A stretch of 9,145 nucleotides of DNA from Burkholderiales bacterium (GTDB taxonomy: Bacteria > Pseudomonadota > Gammaproteobacteria > Burkholderiales > Burkholderiaceae_D), in the NCBI GenBank assembly GCA_016197345.1, contig JACPVY010000367.1, forward strand, positions 1-9,145, given 5' to 3'. Below, one piece after another: positions 6,279 to 9,145 of this stretch. Under the pieces are notes generated by a model. That model saw nothing but the letters and a program-made list of their open reading frames with translations, had not been told where the DNA came from and searched no databases. Each line of letters opens with the position of its first letter. Positions within the stretch are counted from its first letter, which is position 1. A program made the position numbers and the translations under genes.

Positions 6279-6659
6279 TTAGAGAGTGTGGGTCGCGCGC
6301 GAAGAACGTAGCGCTGCCCCCAATAATTCTTCGATACGCAATTTGGCACGTTGTCCGCTTTCGTCTTCCGGGAAGTGAACACCTATGCCTTGCGCCTTGC
6401 TATTGTTAGCACCCATAGGGGTGATCCAACTGACTTTACCAGCGATAGGATATTTATTAGGATCATCCATCAAGGCCAAAATCAAATAAATTTCATCGCC
6501 GAGTTTATAGGGCTTATTGGTCGGTACAAAAATACCGCCATTTTTCAAAAATGGCATGTAGGCAGCATACAGCGCCGCTTTTTCTTTGATCGCCAGCGAA
6601 AGCACTGATGGCCGCGCTAGCGCTGTGGTTGCCGTACCTATAGCAGGACTTGCAGTCAT
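6279..6659 (-). CDS. pilZ: Type IV pilus assembly protein PilZ
   Basis: This is a 126-residue PilZ-domain protein. Motifs typical of the type IV pilus PilZ are LSLAIKEKAALYAAYMPFLK, NGGIFVPTNKPYKLGDEIYL, the LMD...P...PIAGKVSWITPMGA block, and QGIGVHF. In pseudomonads and xanthomonads this protein is needed for pilus biogenesis and twitching and works with PilB and FimX-type partners. The N-terminal part lacks the RxxxR motif and there is no (D/N)xSxxG, so direct c-di-GMP binding is not expected, as is usual for this subgroup. The first ATG in frame is at 6665, but GAGGA (6666-6670) abuts it with no spacing. The ATG at 6659 has a 6-base spacer and is preferred, removing Met-Ile. It is 65 bases downstream of holB, as in other proteobacteria. 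Confidence 0.93.
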   Translation of the reverse strand: MTASPAIGTATTALARPSVLSLAIKEKAALYAAYMPFLKNGGIFVPTNKPYKLGDEIYLILALMDDPNKYPIAGKVSWITPMGANNSKAQGIGVHFPEDESGQRAKLRIEELLGAALRSSRATHTL

Positions 6660-6665
6660 AATCAT

Positions 6666-6670
6666 TCCTC
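6666..6670 (-). promoter_or_regulatory. Shine-Dalgarno GAGGA that decides the pilZ start
   Basis: GAGGA on the minus strand ends directly against the ATG at 6665 and lies 6 bases from the ATG at 6659. Ribosome spacing therefore favours the second ATG. Confidence 0.65.
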
Positions 6671-6724
6671 AATTCTTGTATTGTACTGCGCGCTTTTTGC
6701 CGAGTTTGTTGGACAACTCAGGCA

Positions 6725-7735
6725 TTAGCGGCAGATCGTGACATATTCCAGCAGCATGTCTTCAATGAACAGCTTGGGCGCTAAGGGGTGTTCAGCAATG
6801 GCAGCGCGTTCTTTGCACGATTTTTGCACCGCTAGCAATTGCCCTAAATCAACCCGCGCCGCTAAGGCTGCGATTTCTTTTTGATAACGCGGATAATACC
6901 TGATTGTACTAGCCAAACGACAAGACAACACATCGTACAACCAGCGTTGTAACCATGCAAGCAATTGCGGCACTGGTGTCTTTTGTAATTTTTCTGCCGT
7001 TTTGAGCGCGCCATCCAAACTCGGTAGCGCTAAAAATTGCAGCCAGAAATCGAGTTCATCGCGCTTACCGACCTGCGCCATCTCAAATGCCGTCAACGGC
7101 GCCCCGCCCTGCTCAGCTAGCCAGTTGGCGGCGTCGCGCACCCCTTGCGCACTGAGCCAAGCCAAAGATTCAGCCTGGCCCGGCATGCCAAGCGCAAACT
7201 TACGGCAGCGCGACAAAATCGTCGGGAGTAATTGATCGATGCTATTGGTTGCCAGCAAAAACACCGTTTTCGGCGGCGGCTCTTCTAGCGTTTTTAGCAA
7301 GGCATTGCTACTTGCCAAATTCAAGGTTTCGGCGGGATACAGCACCACCACCCGCAAACCGCTGCGATGGGTGGAAATATTCATAAAATCGGCCAATAAG
7401 CGCACTTGGTCGATTTTGATTTCTTTCGAGGCATCATCGGCTGGCTCTGGTTCCATCCGCTCTGGCCGCACACAGCGAAAATCAGGATGATTGCCCTCTA
7501 AAAACCAAGTACACGAGGGGCAGGAACCGCAGGCTAAGCCATCGCTACGGCCATTTTCACAGAGCAAAGCTTGGGCTAAGACTTGAATGAAGCGGGTTTT
7601 GCCGATGCCGGGATTGCCATAAAACAGCAGCGCATGCGGCATATTTTGCCGCAGCACTTGGATTTGCTGCCACGCGCTGTGTTGCCACGGCAAGAGCGTC
7701 AGCGGTGGCGCTTTGCTGCTGTCGTCATTACTCAT
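6725..7735 (-). CDS. holB: DNA polymerase III subunit delta' (clamp loader)
   Basis: This 336-residue protein fits the length of delta', the stator-like subunit of the clamp-loader complex that opens and loads the beta sliding clamp. The N-terminal AAA+ domain has [14 protein letters not shown] at 34-47 (P-loop ending at K47). A zinc module follows, with C59, C69, C72 and C75 (ACGSCPSC at the end), then [19 protein letters not shown] at 129-147 in the Walker B region, LLKTLEEPP, and the conserved SRC sensor motif at 175-177, which contributes the arginine finger to the neighbouring ATPase. E. coli delta' has a degenerate P-loop; here the P-loop looks intact. The C-terminal ~130 residues are helical and variable, as expected for the collar domain. 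The start codon overlaps the tmk stop (ATGA, 7732-7735), which indicates translational coupling. Confidence 0.95.
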   Translation of the reverse strand: MSNDDSSKAPPLTLLPWQHSAWQQIQVLRQNMPHALLFYGNPGIGKTRFIQVLAQALLCENGRSDGLACGSCPSCTWFLEGNHPDFRCVRPERMEPEPADDASKEIKIDQVRLLADFMNISTHRSGLRVVVLYPAETLNLASSNALLKTLEEPPPKTVFLLATNSIDQLLPTILSRCRKFALGMPGQAESLAWLSAQGVRDAANWLAEQGGAPLTAFEMAQVGKRDELDFWLQFLALPSLDGALKTAEKLQKTPVPQLLAWLQRWLYDVLSCRLASTIRYYPRYQKEIAALAARVDLGQLLAVQKSCKERAAIAEHPLAPKLFIEDMLLEYVTICR

Positions 7736-8391
7736 GCTTGACTTTCAGCAATCGCAGCGTTGCGCTGTAGAAAGGTTTGCACGATGCCACGCACCACTTC
7801 AGCTATCTCTTCTATGCTTTGGCTAGCGTCAACCACTTTCACGCGATCTGGCTGTGTCGCGGCGATCTGTAGATAGCGCCCGCGCACCGCTTGGAAAAAG
7901 TCCGCTTGCTCTTGCTCAAACTTATCAAATACCCGGCTGCGCGCTAAGCGCTCTTGCGCTACCTCTAGCGGCACATCAAACAAGAGCGTCAAATCCGGCA
8001 ACAAATCGCCGATAGCGATCTGCCCTAGCGCATCGAGTTGTGCCTGCGCTAACGCGCGGCCACCGCCTTGGTAGGCGATACTGGAATCGACATAGCGATC
8101 CGAAATCACCCAATCACCACGCGCTAAAGCAGGTTGAATCACTTGCACCACATGTTCATGGCGCGCCGCATACATCAACATCGCTTCAGTTGCCGGTGCC
8201 ATTTTTTGCTGTAGCAAGATGCCGCGCAATTGCTCGCCCAAGGGCGTACCACCCGGTTCCCGCGTTTGTACTACTTGCTTGCCCGCCGCTTCACATAGCT
8301 GGCGGACCAATTCAATATGGGTCGATTTACCCGCGCCATCTATGCCTTCAAAACTGATAAATTTACCGAGGGTTGCCATATTCGTTTGCAT
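7732..8391 (-). CDS. tmk: Thymidylate kinase
   Basis: This 219-residue enzyme phosphorylates dTMP to dTDP with ATP, the step leading to dTTP. Motifs seen are the P-loop [11 protein letters not shown] at 14-24, the REPGG substrate loop at 44-48, the DRY motif at 98-100 continuing into [12 protein letters not shown], and a LID region around RLARSR (148-153). The P-loop lacks the basic residue seen in type I yeast/human kinases, while the LID contains arginines, as in E. coli-type (type II) enzymes. The second Met (M5) just before the conserved core is an alternative start, and the upstream Shine-Dalgarno (AGAAGA) is weak. It is 87 bases downstream of mltG and overlaps holB by 4 bases, the conserved order in proteobacteria. 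Confidence 0.96.
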   Translation of the reverse strand: MQTNMATLGKFISFEGIDGAGKSTHIELVRQLCEAAGKQVVQTREPGGTPLGEQLRGILLQQKMAPATEAMLMYAARHEHVVQVIQPALARGDWVISDRYVDSSIAYQGGGRALAQAQLDALGQIAIGDLLPDLTLLFDVPLEVAQERLARSRVFDKFEQEQADFFQAVRGRYLQIAATQPDRVKVVDASQSIEEIAEVVRGIVQTFLQRNAAIAESQA

Positions 8392-8420
8392 GCTAATGAA
8401 TTCTTCTGCGCTAGTGCGCT

Positions 8421-8438
8421 GTTTGATTAGTTTGATTA
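8421..8438. repeat. 9-base tandem duplication upstream of tmk
   Basis: GTTTGATTA occurs twice in a row (8421-8429 and 8430-8438) in the 87-base mltG-tmk spacer. It makes the spacer AT-rich. No recognisable promoter or operator could be assigned to it. Confidence 0.7.
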
Positions 8439-8478
8439 ATTGTCAGATTCAGAGAGGTCGTTGCGAACGCTTGCGCCA

Positions 8479-9145
8479 CTATTGGCCAGCGTTGCGCTGA
8501 TATTTGTTCACGGCGCGGTTGTGATCGACTAAGTTATTTGAAAATTCACTGCTACCGTCCCCACGCGCAACAAAATACAAGGCATTGGTCTTGGCTGGCA
8601 TCATCGCCGCCGTCAACGACGCAGCGCCCGGTAGGGCAATCGGCGTCGGCGGCAAGCCAGCGCGGGTATAGGTATTGTACGGGGTATCTGTTTCGAGATC
8701 GCGCTTATGGATTTTGCCTTGGTATTTATCGCCCATGCCATAAATCACGGTGGGATCAGTTTGCAACAGCATGCCTTGCCGCAAGCGGTTGACGAACACC
8801 CCCGCGATCATGTCACGCTCGGCTTTTTGCCCGGTTTCTTTTTCGACGATAGAAGCCATCACCAGCGCTTGATAGGCATTTTTATATGGCAAGTTGGGTT
8901 CGCGTTTATCCCACGATTGCGCGAGTTTGCGCATCATCGCGCCATGCGCTTGCTTATAAATTTGCAAGTCACTCACGCCTTTTGCAAAGCGGTAGGTATC
9001 GGGGAAAAATAAGCCTTCCGCTTGCTTAAATTCGAGATTGAGTTTTTCTAATAATTCTTTGTTCGACAGTTTGACGGTATCGTGTTTTAAGCCGGGATGT
9101 TCAGCAACTGCGGCGCGCATTTGCGCAAAAGTCCAGCCTTCGATA
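8479..9145 (-). CDS. mltG: Endolytic murein transglycosylase MltG, C-terminal part (5' end outside window)
   Basis: The frame stays open to the window edge, giving about 221 C-terminal residues of a protein usually 330-350 long. The apparent ATG at 9120 is internal: upstream in-frame residues IEGWTFAQ join MRAAVAEHP to form the conserved EGWTFxQMR sequence of the family. Other landmarks, numbered from that Met, are the EGLFFPDTYRF block at 35-45, ASIVEKETG at 89-97 with the catalytic glutamate (E93, codon 8842-8844), TDPTVIYG at 121-128, and the TPYNTYTRAGLPPTPI-PG block at 146-165. MltG (YceG) is an inner-membrane lytic transglycosylase whose periplasmic domain cuts nascent glycan strands and limits chain length. 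The membrane anchor and LysM-like part lie beyond the window. It is the first visible gene of the mltG-tmk-holB-pilZ run. Confidence 0.95.
   Translation of the reverse strand, partial: IEGWTFAQMRAAVAEHPGLKHDTVKLSNKELLEKLNLEFKQAEGLFFPDTYRFAKGVSDLQIYKQAHGAMMRKLAQSWDKREPNLPYKNAYQALVMASIVEKETGQKAERDMIAGVFVNRLRQGMLLQTDPTVIYGMGDKYQGKIHKRDLETDTPYNTYTRAGLPPTPIALPGAASLTAAMMPAKTNALYFVARGDGSSEFSNNLVDHNRAVNKYQRNAGQ

Noticed and set aside
6279..6659. PilZ as a c-di-GMP receptor
   Set aside because: The RxxxR and (D/N)xSxxG ligand motifs are absent, as in the non-binding type IV pilus PilZ subgroup.
8466..8493. Inverted repeat AACGCT/AGCGTT around the mltG stop as a terminator
   Set aside because: It has a 6-bp stem with a 16-base loop and no T tract, and tmk follows in the same direction.
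8707..9012. 101-codon plus-strand frame
   Set aside because: It is antisense to mltG, whose conserved catalytic motifs account for the sequence.

Overview
The window looks like a chromosomal segment of a betaproteobacterium, probably Burkholderiales and perhaps close to Oxalobacteraceae. The main evidence is gene order: mltG, tmk, holB, pilZ and tatD lie in line on the minus strand. This extends the mltG-tmk-holB-ycfH order of gammaproteobacteria with a pilZ gene. Base composition is moderate and close to balanced. The taxonomic call is an inference from synteny and protein flavour, not from a search.

The left part (bases 1-2725, plus strand) is accessory in character. It holds the 3' end of a Sel1-repeat gene, then a complete 464-residue paralogue whose first ~300 residues I do not recognise, then a radical SAM protein with a second cysteine-rich region. 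The two Sel1 genes share an unusual block between their repeats and are clearly a tandem family. The radical SAM gene runs into, and overlaps by 10 bases, a convergent gene on the minus strand (2716-3636). That gene encodes a class I methyltransferase with the hallmarks of protein arginine methyltransferases, including a correctly spaced double-E loop. Its SAM-binding motif is encoded across a run of nine G.

Bases 3637-3953 are a 317-base gap with no gene. It holds a GC-rich hairpin and an 11-base tandem duplication.

The right part (bases 3954-9145, minus strand, transcribed right to left) is mostly conserved housekeeping sequence: mltG (cut by the window edge), tmk, holB (start overlapping the tmk stop by ATGA), pilZ, a GNAT acetyltransferase, tatD/ycfH and an exported ankyrin-repeat protein. 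Close spacing and common orientation suggest one or two operons. Functions cover glycan-strand cleavage, dTTP supply, the clamp loader, type IV pilus assembly and a metal-dependent hydrolase. The GNAT and ankyrin genes are the less standard members.

I found no RNA gene, insertion sequence or CRISPR array. The best candidates for undescribed biology are the Sel1 paralogues with their orphan N-terminal region, the radical SAM protein with five extra cysteines, and the PRMT-like methyltransferase. I see no direct evidence that these three form one system.
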